A stretch of DNA of 40,764 bases from an uncultured Prevotella sp. (GCA_946623195.1 CAMOQW010000005.1:1-40764); one strand, 5' to 3'; numbered from the stretch's first letter, positions 25,743 through 35,275 are shown. Made by a program: numbers and translations. The notes: generated by a model not told the origin, from the sequence alone.

Positions 25743-26986
25743 ATCTCTTCTTCATTTGTTTTTTCTTTCTTCTTTGCCGACCGGCTGACACTAAGAATGG
25801 CGCCGATATAGGCACAGTTTATGATGGTTGAGGTGCCACCCTTGGAGATGAGCGGAAGCGGTTGTCCCGTGACGGGTGCCAGTCCGACAGCCACCATCAT
25901 GTTGAAGGTCGCCTGTATCACAAGCAGCAGTCCCAACCCCATGGCCAGGAAAGCCGGGAAATTGTTTTCGCATCGTGAGGCAATCCGTGCACACCGATAG
26001 AGCAGGATAATATAGAGGAATGCCACAAAGACAGCCCCCAGGATTCCCAATTCCTCGATGACGATGGCAAAGATGAAGTCGGAGAAAGCCTGCGCCAGGA
26101 AGTCGCGCTCAACGCTCTTGCCCGGTCCCTTGCCTACGATGCCACTCGACACAATGGCGATATTGGCGTGAGCTACCTGAGCATCCTTGTCGAGGTCATA
26201 CTGCTGAGGAGACGGGTCCTCTTTGCCGAAGTTCAGGATACGGGCCTTCCATGTGTCGGCACGGTGCAGCAATTTCTCAATCTTGCTTTTCTGCTTACTC
26301 TTTTCCACCTGCTCTACCTTCGTCAGCTGGTTCTTTTCCTCATCCGTGATGTCATGGCCGACAACCATCACCATTGAAATGGCGAAGATGCCTATAGCTG
26401 CTATGATGGCCGCTAACTTGCCCAACTGCCGGAGCGGAACCAGACCGATGAACATCATGAGGAATACCACCGCAAAGAGCAGGGCCGCCGTGGAGAGGTT
26501 CTCCACGCCAATGGCCAGACAAGCGGGTATGGTAATCCACAGAATCCATTTGAAAGCTTTCTTGTCGGCACCATTTTCGCGTTGCATGGCACTCAGAATC
26601 TGTGCCACGGCCAGGACGATGGTGCCCTTGGCAATTTCAGAGGGCTGGATGGTGAACCCCATGATGCTAATCCAGCGGCTGGCATCATTCGTGCTCTTTC
26701 CGCCGCCCAGCATGACGATGAGCAGCATGATGACCGTTACCAGCAGCAGGAAGGGCGTCAACAGCTTAAAGAAGCGACATGGAATGTTCAAGGTGATGAC
26801 CGCCACCAGTGCGCCTATAAAAATGGTAAACGTATGGTAGGCGATGGGTCCTACGTAGTTCTGGCTCTTATAGGTCAGTCCGCTGGAAGCCGAGAAGACC
26901 TCCACGATACTGATCATGCAGAGGAAGAAGAACACCATCCAGATGACCTTGTCGCCTTTGAAAAGATTGCCGATATGCTTGTTCAT
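25739..26986 (-). CDS. ftsW: SEDS family peptidoglycan polymerase FtsW
   Basis: This 415-residue polytopic membrane protein of the SEDS family is expected to polymerise lipid II at the septum together with the FtsI-type penicillin-binding protein. About ten hydrophobic segments are visible. Family signatures include GGGKSTNDASRWISIMGFTIQPSEIAKGTIVLA and the C-terminal GLAPVTGQPLPLISKGGTS. A large hydrophilic loop (about 200-280) lies between them, in the position of the extracytoplasmic loop of FtsW/RodA. Position in the dcw cluster favours FtsW over RodA. It abuts murD with no gap. Confidence 0.95.
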   Translation of the reverse strand: MNKHIGNLFKGDKVIWMVFFFLCMISIVEVFSASSGLTYKSQNYVGPIAYHTFTIFIGALVAVITLNIPCRFFKLLTPFLLLVTVIMLLIVMLGGGKSTNDASRWISIMGFTIQPSEIAKGTIVLAVAQILSAMQRENGADKKAFKWILWITIPACLAIGVENLSTAALLFAVVFLMMFIGLVPLRQLGKLAAIIAAIGIFAISMVMVVGHDITDEEKNQLTKVEQVEKSKQKSKIEKLLHRADTWKARILNFGKEDPSPQQYDLDKDAQVAHANIAIVSSGIVGKGPGKSVERDFLAQAFSDFIFAIVIEELGILGAVFVAFLYIILLYRCARIASRCENNFPAFLAMGLGLLLVIQATFNMMVAVGLAPVTGQPLPLISKGGTSTIINCAYIGAILSVSRSAKKKEKTNEEEI

Positions 26987-28318
26987 TTACAGACTCCTTG
27001 CTAATTCCTTGAATTGTTCGCCTCGGTCCTCCATGTTCTTGAAGAGGTCGAAGGAGGCACAGCAGGGGCTCAAAAGCACCGTCATGCCCGGTTCAGCCAT
27101 CTCGTAGCAGGCTTGTATGCACTCCTTCATGGAGTGGGTGTCGCGCACGGGGATGCCCATGCCGTCGAAGTTGTCGTGCAGCTTCTGGTTGTCGGCTCCG
27201 AGGTAGACCAGTCCTGCACATTTCTCCCTGACCAAAGGCTTAATGGGTTCGTAGTCGTTGCCCTTGTCCTTGCCGCCAATAATCAGGATGGTTTTGGTGC
27301 GCATAGACTCCAGGGCATACCAGCAGGCATCGACATTGGTAGCCTTAGAGTCATTGATGTATTGTACGCCTCGCACGACACAAACCTTCTCCAGCCGATG
27401 CTCCACGCCGGGGAAGTCGCTTAGTGACTTTCGGATGATCTCCTTCTTGATGCCTGAGATGTTGGTGGCAATACCCGCAGCCAGCGAGTTGTAGATGTTG
27501 TGCTTGCCCGTCAGGCTCAGCGATTCCTGCTCCATGTTGAAAGGCTCCGGCTGTTCAATCTTGTACTGGCCTTCCTCTATGTAACCGATGCTGCCCTTCT
27601 CTTTCAGTTCAGAGAACGGATACCGGATTGCCTTGATGTCATATTTCTCCAGTTCCTTCTTGATGATGGGGTCGTCGTTCCAGTAGATGAAGGCATCCTG
27701 GGGCGTTTGATTCTGAATGATGCGCATTTTGGCATCCACGTAGTTCTGCATCTTGAAGTCGTAGCGGTCCAGGTGGTCAGGTGTGATGTTCAGCAGGATG
27801 GCGATGTTGGCACGGAAGTCGTACATGTTGTCGAGCTGGAACGAGCTAAGCTCGATGATGTAGTATTCGTGAGGATCCTCAGCTACCTGCAAAGCCAGGG
27901 AGTTGCCGATGTTGCCGGCTAGTCCGGCATCATAGCCGGCCGACTTGAAGATGTGATAAATCAGACTGGTTGTCGTGGTCTTGCCATTGGAGCCGGTGAT
28001 ACATATCATTTTCGATGTGGTGTAGCGTCCGGCAAACTCTATCTCGCTGATGATGTGGATGTCCTTGGCCTTGACTTTCTGAATCATGGGGGCGCTGTCG
28101 GGAATGCCCGGACTCTTGATGATCTCGTCGGCATCCAGAATCTTCTCTTCTGTGTGGTGGCCCTCCTCCCAGTCGATGTGGTGGTCGTCCAGCAGTTTCT
28201 TGTACTTGTCTGAAATCTTCGACATGTCGCTGACAAACACGTCGAAACCCTCTTTCTTGGCCAGGACAGCGGCTCCTGCTCCGCTCTCGCCGGCTCCTAA
28301 TACGGCTATCTTATTCAT
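26987..28318 (-). CDS. murD: UDP-MurNAc-L-alanine--D-glutamate ligase MurD
   Basis: MurD adds D-glutamate to UDP-MurNAc-L-Ala. The 443-residue protein has the N-terminal Rossmann-like IAVLGAGESGAGAAVLAKKEG, the ATP loop GSNGKTTTTSL, the central Mur-ligase motif with ELSSFQLDNM and NITPDHLDRY, and the C-terminal domain with YINDSKATNVDACWYALES and LLSPCCASFDLFKNMEDRGEQF. These last motifs are specific to MurD among Mur ligases. It sits 4 bases after mraY and abuts ftsW. Confidence 0.97.
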   Translation of the reverse strand: MNKIAVLGAGESGAGAAVLAKKEGFDVFVSDMSKISDKYKKLLDDHHIDWEEGHHTEEKILDADEIIKSPGIPDSAPMIQKVKAKDIHIISEIEFAGRYTTSKMICITGSNGKTTTTSLIYHIFKSAGYDAGLAGNIGNSLALQVAEDPHEYYIIELSSFQLDNMYDFRANIAILLNITPDHLDRYDFKMQNYVDAKMRIIQNQTPQDAFIYWNDDPIIKKELEKYDIKAIRYPFSELKEKGSIGYIEEGQYKIEQPEPFNMEQESLSLTGKHNIYNSLAAGIATNISGIKKEIIRKSLSDFPGVEHRLEKVCVVRGVQYINDSKATNVDACWYALESMRTKTILIIGGKDKGNDYEPIKPLVREKCAGLVYLGADNQKLHDNFDGMGIPVRDTHSMKECIQACYEMAEPGMTVLLSPCCASFDLFKNMEDRGEQFKELARSL

Positions 28319-28322
28319 AATA

Positions 28323-29594
28323 TTACCTAATCTTCAGTGTGATAATCGTTAATGCTGCTAATATGATGGAAGTAATCCAGAAACGGATGGTAATCTTCGA
28401 CTCGTGGAACGGACGGTGCGGCCATCCCTTCAGGATATAGGTGCTGGTAGCGTCGAGTTGCGAGTCCAGCCGGCGGAAAGTGTCGTGGATCGGCGTGGCC
28501 CGGAAGATACGTACTCGCTTGCCCTTCCTCTTCTGAATCTTGAACCATTGAGTCTGCAAGATGACGCTGAGGCTCTCTACGAAGAATATACCGCAGAGGA
28601 TGATGAGCATCAGTTCCTTGTGGATGATGATGGCGCAGACACCAATGATGCCGCCGATGGTCAGCGATCCCGTGTCGCCCATGAATACCTGTGCCGGATA
28701 GGCGTTATACCACAGGAAGCCAATCATGGCACCGATGAAGGCAGAGAGGAATACCACCAGTTCCTCGGAGTGGGGTATGTACATGATGTCGAAGTAGGCC
28801 GCATAGACAATGTGCGACGATACGTAGGCGAAGATAAGAAGAGCCACACCTATGATGGCCGAATTGCCGGCACACATGCCATCCATGCCGTCGTTGAGGT
28901 TGGCTCCGTTGGAAACCGCCGTCACCACGATGATGGTCATGATGATGAAGATGAACCATCCCGCCGCTACTTTGTATTCACCCAGGAACGACATGACATC
29001 CGAGTAGTTCAGGTTGTGGTTCTTGAAGAATGGCACGGTGGTCTGCAGAGACTTGACGGCTTCCGCCTTGTGCTTGATGACGATTTCCTGATTCTGCTGA
29101 GGCTCCGAAACGTTCTCGCGTACCACAGCGTCGGGGCTGAGCCATAGCGTCAGTCCCACAATAAAGCCGATTGACACCTGACCGACAATCTTATAGACCC
29201 CCTTCAGTCCCTCCTTGTTCTTGCGGAATATCTTGATATAGTCGTCCATGAAACCCAGGAAGCCCAGCCACACCGTCGTGGCAATCATCAGCAGCAGGTA
29301 GATGTTGCGCATGCGGCCTAACAGCAAGACAGGCACCAGGATGGATACAATAATGATGATGCCGCCCATCGTGGGAACACCTTTCTTTTCAACGCCAAAA
29401 GGGTCGATGTTCGGGTCGCGTGCCGTCTCAGAGATGTTGCGTCGCTTCATCCATTTGATGAAGTACTCGCCAAACCATGCGGAGATGAGCAGCGACATAA
29501 TCAATGCCAACAGCGAACGGAATGATATGTACGACCAGATGTGCGCCCCTGGGATGTTGTATTGCTCTAAGAAACGGAAGATATAATAAAGCAT
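28323..29594 (-). CDS. mraY: Phospho-MurNAc-pentapeptide translocase MraY
   Basis: MraY makes lipid I by transferring phospho-MurNAc-pentapeptide to undecaprenyl phosphate in the inner membrane. The 423-residue protein is longer than proteobacterial MraY (about 360). The extra part is a hydrophilic insertion near residues 155-210 (VVRENVSEPQQNQEIVIKHKAEAV), which I recognise as usual in Bacteroidetes. Motifs are GVPTMGGIIII, the acidic FLGFMDDYIKIFRKNKEGL, NLNDGMDGMCAGN, and MGDTGSLTIGG. The gap to murE upstream (29595-29690) holds an imperfect hairpin and A/T-rich sequence. Confidence 0.97.
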   Translation of the reverse strand: MLYYIFRFLEQYNIPGAHIWSYISFRSLLALIMSLLISAWFGEYFIKWMKRRNISETARDPNIDPFGVEKKGVPTMGGIIIIVSILVPVLLLGRMRNIYLLLMIATTVWLGFLGFMDDYIKIFRKNKEGLKGVYKIVGQVSIGFIVGLTLWLSPDAVVRENVSEPQQNQEIVIKHKAEAVKSLQTTVPFFKNHNLNYSDVMSFLGEYKVAAGWFIFIIMTIIVVTAVSNGANLNDGMDGMCAGNSAIIGVALLIFAYVSSHIVYAAYFDIMYIPHSEELVVFLSAFIGAMIGFLWYNAYPAQVFMGDTGSLTIGGIIGVCAIIIHKELMLIILCGIFFVESLSVILQTQWFKIQKRKGKRVRIFRATPIHDTFRRLDSQLDATSTYILKGWPHRPFHESKITIRFWITSIILAALTIITLKIR

Positions 29595-29652
29595 GTTTCG
29601 TTATTTTTTCGTTTTTTTTGTTGTTGTGGCGTTATGTCGAGAGTTCGAATTG

Positions 29653-29680
29653 TCGAGGCATCGAAATATCGAAGCCTCGA
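29653..29680 (-). other. Imperfect hairpin between murE and mraY
   Basis: Arms TCGAGGCATCGA (29653-29664) and TCGAAGCCTCGA (29669-29680) pair at 11 of 12 positions around a 4-base loop. TTCGA/TCGAA motifs recur nearby (29643, 29668). On the minus strand no T run follows, so it is not a standard terminator. It could be an mRNA stability or processing element in the middle of the dcw transcript, or a small mobile repeat. Confidence 0.5.
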
Positions 29681-29690
29681 ATAGCTGCAG

Positions 29691-31145
29691 TCAGGAGTTG
29701 AAAATCTCCCTGACCACTTCGCGGTCGTCAAAGTGGTGCTTGACTCCTTTGATTTCCTGATAGTCCTCATGGCCCTTGCCGGCGATTAGGATGATGTCAC
29801 CCTTTTGGGCCAGCATGGTGGCCGTCTTGATGGCTTCACGGCGGTCGGCGATGGCGATGACTTTCTTCATCTGCTTCTGGTCGAGGCCGGCCAGCATGTC
29901 GTTGATGATGTCCTGAGGCTCCTCGAAACGAGGGTTGTCGCTGGTGATGATGACACGGTCGCTCTGTTTGACAGCCTCCTGAGCCATCAGCGGGCGCTTG
30001 CCTTTGTCGCGGTTGCCGCCCGCTCCGCAGACGGTGATGACCTGGCCGCCCTTCCCGTCCAGTACTTCGTGGATGGCGTTGAGCACGTTTTCCAGCGCAT
30101 CCGGAGTGTGGGCGTAGTCGACGATGGCCGTGACCCCCTCCTTGGAGCGAATGGGTTCCAGACGTCCTGCCACGCTCTTCAGCGTGCTGAGCACTACCAG
30201 GATGTCCTCAGGTTTCTTGCCCAGCATGACGGCAGCGCCGTAAACGGCCAGCAGATTCGACACGTTGAATTTGCCTATGAACTGTACGCCCACTTCGTGA
30301 CCGTCAATCTCGAGATACATGCCTTCGAAGTGACACTCGATGATGTGGGCACGGAAATCGGCCATGCTGCGAGTAGAGTAGGTCTTCACCTGTGCCTTCG
30401 TGTTCTGGACCATGACCATGCCGTTCTTGTCGTCGGCATTGGTGATGGCGAAGGCATCCTTGGGCAGTCCGTCGAAGAAGGCTTTCTTGGCATCCCGGTA
30501 GTTCTCGAACGTCTTGTGATAGTCCAGGTGGTCACGGGTCAGGTTGGTGAACAGTCCGCCGGCAAACTGCAGTCCGCCGATTCGCTTCTGTGCGATGGCG
30601 TGGCTGCTACATTCCATGAAAGCATATTCGCAACCGGCCTCTACCATCTGATGCAGCAGTCGGTTGAGTTCTATGGGGTCGGGTGTGGTATGGTCGGCAG
30701 GGATGACTTCGTCCTCAATGTAGTTGCACACCGTGGAGAGCAGTCCGCATTTGTGGCCGAACTTGCGGAACATATTATATAATAAGGTGGCGATGGTAGT
30801 CTTGCCGTTGGTTCCTGTCACACCAACCAGTTTCAGGTGCTGCGACGGATAGCCATAGAATGCCGTTGCCACACGGCCTACGGCGTCCTCAGTGGATTTC
30901 ACGGCAATATAGGTGACGTCCGGTTCACACTTGTCGGGTAAATGCTCGCACAGTACGGCTATGGCCCCCTGTTCTATAGCCTTGGGTATAAACTTGTGGC
31001 CGTCGGTCAGAGTGCCGGGAATGGCAATGAATAGGTGGCCGTTCTCGATGCGGCGTGAGTCAATATTCACGCCGGTAATGTCTTTCTCCGCATCGCCCAG
31101 GATGTTGAGCACTTCTACGTGTTCGAGTAATTCACTTAGTTTCAT
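29691..31145 (-). CDS. murE: UDP-MurNAc-tripeptide ligase MurE (meso-diaminopimelate type)
   Basis: MurE adds the third residue of the peptide stem. The 484-residue protein has the ATP loop [15 protein letters not shown] and the GECSSHA-like motif [14 protein letters not shown]. The motif DNPR at 403-406 (SDNPRFEEP) marks enzymes that add meso-diaminopimelate rather than lysine, so the peptidoglycan is predicted to be DAP type. The frame is open to 31205, but the first 20 codons do not match the family. [13 protein letters not shown] from ATG 31145 is the normal start. A 38-base gap separates it from ftsI. Confidence 0.97.
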   Translation of the reverse strand: MKLSELLEHVEVLNILGDAEKDITGVNIDSRRIENGHLFIAIPGTLTDGHKFIPKAIEQGAIAVLCEHLPDKCEPDVTYIAVKSTEDAVGRVATAFYGYPSQHLKLVGVTGTNGKTTIATLLYNMFRKFGHKCGLLSTVCNYIEDEVIPADHTTPDPIELNRLLHQMVEAGCEYAFMECSSHAIAQKRIGGLQFAGGLFTNLTRDHLDYHKTFENYRDAKKAFFDGLPKDAFAITNADDKNGMVMVQNTKAQVKTYSTRSMADFRAHIIECHFEGMYLEIDGHEVGVQFIGKFNVSNLLAVYGAAVMLGKKPEDILVVLSTLKSVAGRLEPIRSKEGVTAIVDYAHTPDALENVLNAIHEVLDGKGGQVITVCGAGGNRDKGKRPLMAQEAVKQSDRVIITSDNPRFEEPQDIINDMLAGLDQKQMKKVIAIADRREAIKTATMLAQKGDIILIAGKGHEDYQEIKGVKHHFDDREVVREIFNS

Positions 31146-31183
31146 ACACCTTATTATTATTAATTGATTCCTAATGATGGTTG

Positions 31184-33298
31184 TTATTCTAAGGTCAGGA
31201 TGCACTCACTGCCCTGCATGATGGTCTTGCCGGCAGGATAGCTCTGCCGCTTCACCTTCCCACGGCCGTGCACTTTCACGCGAAGGCCGCGGTTCTCCAG
31301 CAGATAGACCGCATCGCGAGCACCCATGCCCGTCACGTCCGGGGCTGTGCTTTCGCTGTAGATGTCCTCCGGCTCAGACACTTTTTTGTCGATGCCCAAC
31401 TGGTTCAGCACATAGTTGGCATCCTTCACGTTGCCGTTCTTGACATCGGGAATGTCGAGTGAGTTCTCGTCGCGGGCATCCTCCACGCTCATTTTCAGAT
31501 AGCGGGCCATGACGCCCTCTGCTATGTGATGGAACACCACGCCGCTCATGCCGCCGCCGGAAGCAGGCAAGCCCGTTTTCTTGATGCAGACGATGCACGA
31601 ATAGCGCGGGTTGTCGGCAGGGAAGTAGCCGGCAAACGACAGCCAGTACTGAACGATACCGCTCTTGTAGCCCGCCTTGCCTTGCGACACTTGTGCTGTT
31701 CCCGTTTTCCCGGCCACCTTGAAATGGGGCGAACCCGCCTTGCGTCCCAGCCCTTGGCTGACCACATGCTCTAAGATGGTCTGCATGGTCTTGATGGCTT
31801 GTGGCTTGGCAATGCGTGGCTTGATGACCTCTGGCGGAAATTCCCTGACCGTTTCACCGTTCTTGACCACCTTCTTGACGAAGCGCGGGCGCATCATCTT
31901 GCCGTTGTTGGCAATGGCGTTGTAGAAGGTGATGGTGTTGATAGGTGCTATCTGCGTCTCGTAGCCGATAGACATCCAGGGCAGGGTAGTGGCATACCAG
32001 TTGTCGTCATACTTCCCGTTCTTCTTGCGTTTGGGCATACGGATAATGGGTGGCCGATAACCCGGCAGCACGTTCTGCAGTTTAAGGTCTTCACCGATGC
32101 CCACCCGATACAGGCCCTTGACGTAGCGTTCAGCCTGTTCGTGGTAGTTCTTGTCTATGACATGGCTGACGCCGATGTTGGAGCTCACCTCCAAGGTGCG
32201 GGCCACATTGATGTCGCCATAGCCGCCGCGCCGCCAGTTGTGGTCTTTCATCTCACGTCCGTACATGGGCAGCACGCCGCAGCCGGTATGGATGACGTAG
32301 CTGGTGTCTACTACGCCGTCGTCCAAAGCCACCAGGAACGATGCCGTCTTGAATACGGAACCCGGTTCGCAGCGGTAGCTGATGGCCGAGTTGACGGCCT
32401 CTATGTAGTTGCCGTTCTCGTTGCGCATCATGTTGACGATGGCCTTCACGTCGCCCGTCTCAACCTCCATCAGGATGGCCACACCCATCTCGCCGTTGAC
32501 CTTCGGGTCTTTCAGCATGTCCAGGAGCGACCGCTCGGCGAGGTCCTGCATGTTGACGTCGATGGTAGTTACGATGTCGCCCCCGTCGATGGGCAGTCTG
32601 ACGGGGATGTTCATGTATTTGTTCAGCACCTTGCGGCGCCCCGTGATGCCGGGTGTGCCGCGCAGGATAGAGTCGTAGGAAAGTTCAATGCCATAGTAGG
32701 CAGAGTCCTTGGCGCCATAGAGACCGCCGATGGTGCGCAGTGCCAGCGAGGTGAAGGGGCGCCGTCGCGAGTTGTATTCCTCCCAGCAGAGGCCGCTCTT
32801 GTTGCGCGACATGTTCAGGAAGGGCAGGCTTTTTACCTCCATGAAGGTGTTGTAGTCGATGCGTCGTGGCCAGATGTTCCACCAGCGTGAACCCACGGAG
32901 CCGTTCTTGTTGACCTTCTTGCGCCCCTCTTCCAGGTGCTGTTTGAACTCTGCGGCACTTCTCTGCGGAAATATTCTGTTCAGTCCTTCACAGACGGAGT
33001 CCACCTTGTCGAGCCATAGTGAGTCAGTCTCGAAGCCGGCAGCTTGGAAGTCCATGAAAATCTTGTATTCCGGAATCGACGTTGCCATGAGCTGTCCGTC
33101 GCAGCTGAGGATGTTGCCCCGGTTGGGTTTCACGCTCACCGAGTCGCGCTTCAGCCGGTCGGCCACTTCGGTCCAGTATTGCTTCTTGACGGTCATGATA
33201 TAGAAGGCTTTGCCGATGACGGCAACACCAATCATCGACAGCACCACGGCGATGGCCATGTAGCGTGGCATTACTTTATCATTACTGAACTTACTCAT
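31184..33298 (-). CDS. ftsI: Division penicillin-binding protein (FtsI/PBP2x-like) with PASTA domain
   Basis: This 704-residue class B transpeptidase cross-links septal peptidoglycan in the periplasm. One N-terminal transmembrane helix (about 12-32) is followed by a dimerisation domain (about 55-240) and the transpeptidase domain. The active-site serine is S314 in EPGSVFKT (SxxK), with SSN in [11 protein letters not shown] and KTG in [14 protein letters not shown] single C-terminal PASTA domain (about 640-704, from [21 protein letters not shown]) is present, as is usual in Bacteroidetes FtsI. Its start overlaps the stop of the FtsL-like gene by 4 bases. Confidence 0.96.
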   Translation of the reverse strand: MSKFSNDKVMPRYMAIAVVLSMIGVAVIGKAFYIMTVKKQYWTEVADRLKRDSVSVKPNRGNILSCDGQLMATSIPEYKIFMDFQAAGFETDSLWLDKVDSVCEGLNRIFPQRSAAEFKQHLEEGRKKVNKNGSVGSRWWNIWPRRIDYNTFMEVKSLPFLNMSRNKSGLCWEEYNSRRRPFTSLALRTIGGLYGAKDSAYYGIELSYDSILRGTPGITGRRKVLNKYMNIPVRLPIDGGDIVTTIDVNMQDLAERSLLDMLKDPKVNGEMGVAILMEVETGDVKAIVNMMRNENGNYIEAVNSAISYRCEPGSVFKTASFLVALDDGVVDTSYVIHTGCGVLPMYGREMKDHNWRRGGYGDINVARTLEVSSNIGVSHVIDKNYHEQAERYVKGLYRVGIGEDLKLQNVLPGYRPPIIRMPKRKKNGKYDDNWYATTLPWMSIGYETQIAPINTITFYNAIANNGKMMRPRFVKKVVKNGETVREFPPEVIKPRIAKPQAIKTMQTILEHVVSQGLGRKAGSPHFKVAGKTGTAQVSQGKAGYKSGIVQYWLSFAGYFPADNPRYSCIVCIKKTGLPASGGGMSGVVFHHIAEGVMARYLKMSVEDARDENSLDIPDVKNGNVKDANYVLNQLGIDKKVSEPEDIYSESTAPDVTGMGARDAVYLLENRGLRVKVHGRGKVKRQSYPAGKTIMQGSECILTLE

Positions 33299-33804
33299 TC
33301 CGGTACTTCTATTATATAAGGTGGCTGGTCTGCCTGGTGCAGCAGCGAATCGTTGTTTTGTCTCAACACGTCCAGGACGTGGCTCTCACGGCTCTTGGCC
33401 GTCAGCGTACTCGACGACGAGAGGGCCTTGTATTTGGCATTCTTGAGTTCGCCCTCCAGTTTGTCGATGGTAATCATGTCTTGCTGGCACTGATAGCGGA
33501 AGGCGACATAGATGATGGAGAACGCGACAATCATGACAAAGAGCCAGATCTGTGAGCGAACCATCTGGGTGGTAAGCAGGTCGCCGCCCAAAATGGTGCG
33601 CAGGTTGAGCTGCTGCGAGGGGTGCGGGTCCTCCTCGGTGGCCGTCTCTTGGATCTTCTGCAGCGTCTCCTTGATTCTCTTCTCCGCCTCTTCGACTTCC
33701 TGTGCCTTGGCCTTGGCCTCGGTGTCAGCCTCCACGAAGGACTCTGCTGCCTCCACCGGCTGTCCGGCATCTTTGGCGTCTTTCTGTATCTTGTCTTCTG
33801 CCAT
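33295..33804 (-). CDS. FtsL-like division protein (FtsL_2 type)
   Basis: This 169-residue bitopic membrane protein occupies the ftsL position between rsmH and ftsI. It has an acidic and coiled N-terminal cytoplasmic part (about 1-75), a conserved LRTILGGDLLTTQMVRSQIWLF segment leading into one transmembrane helix (about 88-108), and a periplasmic coiled coil (about 110-150, QDMITIDKLEGELKNAKYKAL). I recognise this as the Bacteroidetes FtsL-like family, expected to pair with a FtsB-like partner and activate FtsW/FtsI. The start is ATG 33804, 4 bases after the rsmH stop. The upstream ATG at 33825 lies inside rsmH. Confidence 0.9.
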   Translation of the reverse strand: MAEDKIQKDAKDAGQPVEAAESFVEADTEAKAKAQEVEEAEKRIKETLQKIQETATEEDPHPSQQLNLRTILGGDLLTTQMVRSQIWLFVMIVAFSIIYVAFRYQCQQDMITIDKLEGELKNAKYKALSSSSTLTAKSRESHVLDVLRQNNDSLLHQADQPPYIIEVPE

Positions 33805-33808
33805 AGTC

Positions 33809-34747
33809 TTATATCTTTTCTGCAATTCTCAGTTTAGCGCTCCTACTGCGTGGGTTGCGCTGTTGTTCTTCCTCGCTGGGTGTGGTCACCTTGTTGACGA
33901 GACGGAAGGGCGAGCTGGTGCGGCCGTAGAAATCCTGCTCTACCCGGCCTTCAGCGTTGCCGGCCTTCATGACGTTCTTGACGATGCGGTCTTCCAGCGA
34001 ATGGTAGGTGATGATGCTCAGCCGTCCGCCTTCGCGGAGCAGTCGGGTGGCACCCTTCAGCATGTCGCGCAGGGCATCCATCTCGTGGTTCACCTCTATG
34101 CGCAGCGCCTGATAGACGCGGGCCAGGTCTTTCTTCCATTGTCCGTTGGCTATTGCCCATTGTCCGTTGACGGTTTCCGTAGGCACATGCAGCACGTCCA
34201 GTAGCTCTGCCGTCGTGACGACGGGCTTTCCGGCCCTGGCAGCCACGATGCTCTTGGCCAGTCTGCGGGCGTTCTTCAGTTCCCCGTAGAGGTAGAAGAC
34301 ATCGGCCAGCTGTTCCTCGGTGTAGTTGTTCAGCACGTCGGCAGCCGTCGTGCCGGCCCGCTTGTTCATGCGCATGTCCAGCGGAGCGTCATAGCGAAAG
34401 GAGAAACCGCGCGTCTCGTCGTCAAAGTGGTGGCTTGACACCCCCAGGTCGGCCAAGAGTCCGTCAATCTTCTCCACCCCGTAGTAGCGCATCCATTGGC
34501 TGATATATCTAAAGTTGCTGCGCACGAAGGTAAATCTATCATCATCGACGATGTTTTTCTCTGCGTCAGCGTCCTGGTCGAAGCTGTAAAGGTGGCCATT
34601 GCTGCCCAGTCTGGACAGGATTTCCCTGGAGTGGCCGCCACCCCCGAAGGTTACGTCTACGTAAATGCCGTCGGGCTGGATAGCCAGCCCGTCGACGCTC
34701 TCACTTAAGAGAACAGGAATATGATATGTTCCAACCGTCGTCGTCAT
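33809..34747 (-). CDS. rsmH: 16S rRNA (cytosine(1402)-N4)-methyltransferase RsmH
   Basis: RsmH (MraW) methylates N4 of C1402 in 16S rRNA using S-adenosylmethionine. The 312-residue protein has YHIPVLLSESVDGL at the start, the SAM loop TFGGGGHSREIL, SFDQDADAEKN, the DLGVSSHHFDDETRGFSFRYDAPLDMRM segment and YHSLEDRIVKNVMK near the end. The frame is open far upstream (to 35044) because it runs antisense-free through mraZ in another frame. ATG 34747 overlaps the mraZ stop (ATGA) and matches the family. Residues about 196-207 carry a duplicated NGQW made by a 13-bp DNA repeat. Confidence 0.96.
   Translation of the reverse strand: MTTTVGTYHIPVLLSESVDGLAIQPDGIYVDVTFGGGGHSREILSRLGSNGHLYSFDQDADAEKNIVDDDRFTFVRSNFRYISQWMRYYGVEKIDGLLADLGVSSHHFDDETRGFSFRYDAPLDMRMNKRAGTTAADVLNNYTEEQLADVFYLYGELKNARRLAKSIVAARAGKPVVTTAELLDVLHVPTETVNGQWAIANGQWKKDLARVYQALRIEVNHEMDALRDMLKGATRLLREGGRLSIITYHSLEDRIVKNVMKAGNAEGRVEQDFYGRTSSPFRLVNKVTTPSEEEQQRNPRSRSAKLRIAEKI
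34136..34169. repeat. 13-bp direct repeat inside rsmH
   Basis: CCATTGTCCGTTG occurs at 34136-34148 and again at 34157-34169, a 21-bp step that keeps the frame and encodes NGQWAIANGQW. The spacer reads GCTATTGC. It lies in a length-variable part of RsmH just before the conserved DLARVYQALRIEVNHEM helix. Confidence 0.7.
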
Positions 34748-35196
34748 TCTGTGTCGCCTCCCATCAGTTCTTCCAGTGCCGCGCCAAACTCGTCTGGTTT
34801 CATTTGCTGTTCGTCGGCTTTGCGATTGCTCCATATCTCGATGGTGTCGCCCATTCCGATGAACTTGATGTCTTGTTCTATTTCGGCCATTCGCTGATAG
34901 CGCTTCGGAATCAGGAACCGGCCGTTGCCGTCGAGTGTCAGAAGTTCTACCTCCGAGACGAACTGGCGGAACACCTGCTGCTGCTGTTTGTTCCAGCGAT
35001 TCAGCCGTGAGCGCATCAGGTCCATCTGCTCGTTCCATACGCATTCAGGATACAGAACGAGGCAGGGCTGGAATACGTCCTTGCGCAGGACCAGGCGCTC
35101 CTCGCCCCCGGCCTGCAGCACCTTGCGGAAGGTGGCAGGAAGGAAGGCGCGCCCCTTCGCATCAGTCTTGGCCTCTATGTTTCCTAAAAAACGCAT
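34744..35196 (-). CDS. mraZ: Transcriptional regulator MraZ
   Basis: MraZ is a DNA-binding protein that controls its own operon. The 150-residue protein has the two AbrB/SpoVT-like half-domains, each with the DxxxR signature: TDAKGRAFLPATFR at residues 11-24 and LDGNGRFLIPKRYQ near 83-96. It is the first gene of the dcw cluster. Its promoter region (35234-35275) contains three TGGGN boxes at 10-bp spacing, the arrangement shown for MraZ binding in E. coli. A stop-start overlap (ATGA) joins it to rsmH. Confidence 0.96.
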   Translation of the reverse strand: MRFLGNIEAKTDAKGRAFLPATFRKVLQAGGEERLVLRKDVFQPCLVLYPECVWNEQMDLMRSRLNRWNKQQQQVFRQFVSEVELLTLDGNGRFLIPKRYQRMAEIEQDIKFIGMGDTIEIWSNRKADEQQMKPDEFGAALEELMGGDTE

Positions 35197-35233
35197 GTGT
35201 ACTTCTTTATAAGAACTTTTTCGACTTTGGGTG

Positions 35234-35241
35234 CAAAGGTA
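35234..35241 (-). promoter_or_regulatory. -7 element of the mraZ (dcw) promoter
   Basis: TACCTTTG on the minus strand fits the Bacteroidota -7 consensus TAnnTTTG. It lies 38 bases before the mraZ start, which predicts a 5-prime leader of about 30 bases. The -33 region falls within the TGGGN boxes, and no clean TTTG at the ideal distance is visible. Confidence 0.65.
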
Positions 35242-35250
35242 AGCATTTTA

Positions 35251-35275
35251 TCCCACAATTCCCCACTTTTCCCCA
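35251..35275 (-). promoter_or_regulatory. MraZ operator: three TGGGN boxes with 5-bp spacers
   Basis: On the minus strand TGGGG (35275-35271), TGGGG (35265-35261) and TGGGA (35255-35251) are separated by 5 bp each. This equals the E. coli MraZ target (TGGGN direct repeats with 5-nucleotide spacers). The boxes cover about -16 to -42 of the predicted mraZ promoter, so MraZ binding should block RNA polymerase. Negative autoregulation is inferred. Confidence 0.8.

Noticed and set aside
31799..32890. Plus-strand reading frame of 363 codons opposite ftsI
   Set aside because: It overlaps the conserved transpeptidase domain of FtsI on the other strand and shows no domain or plausible start context.
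19710..35196. Absence of murF and ddl as evidence of gene loss
   Set aside because: As far as I recall, the Bacteroidota dcw cluster commonly lacks them at this place, and they may be elsewhere in the genome. The window alone cannot show loss.
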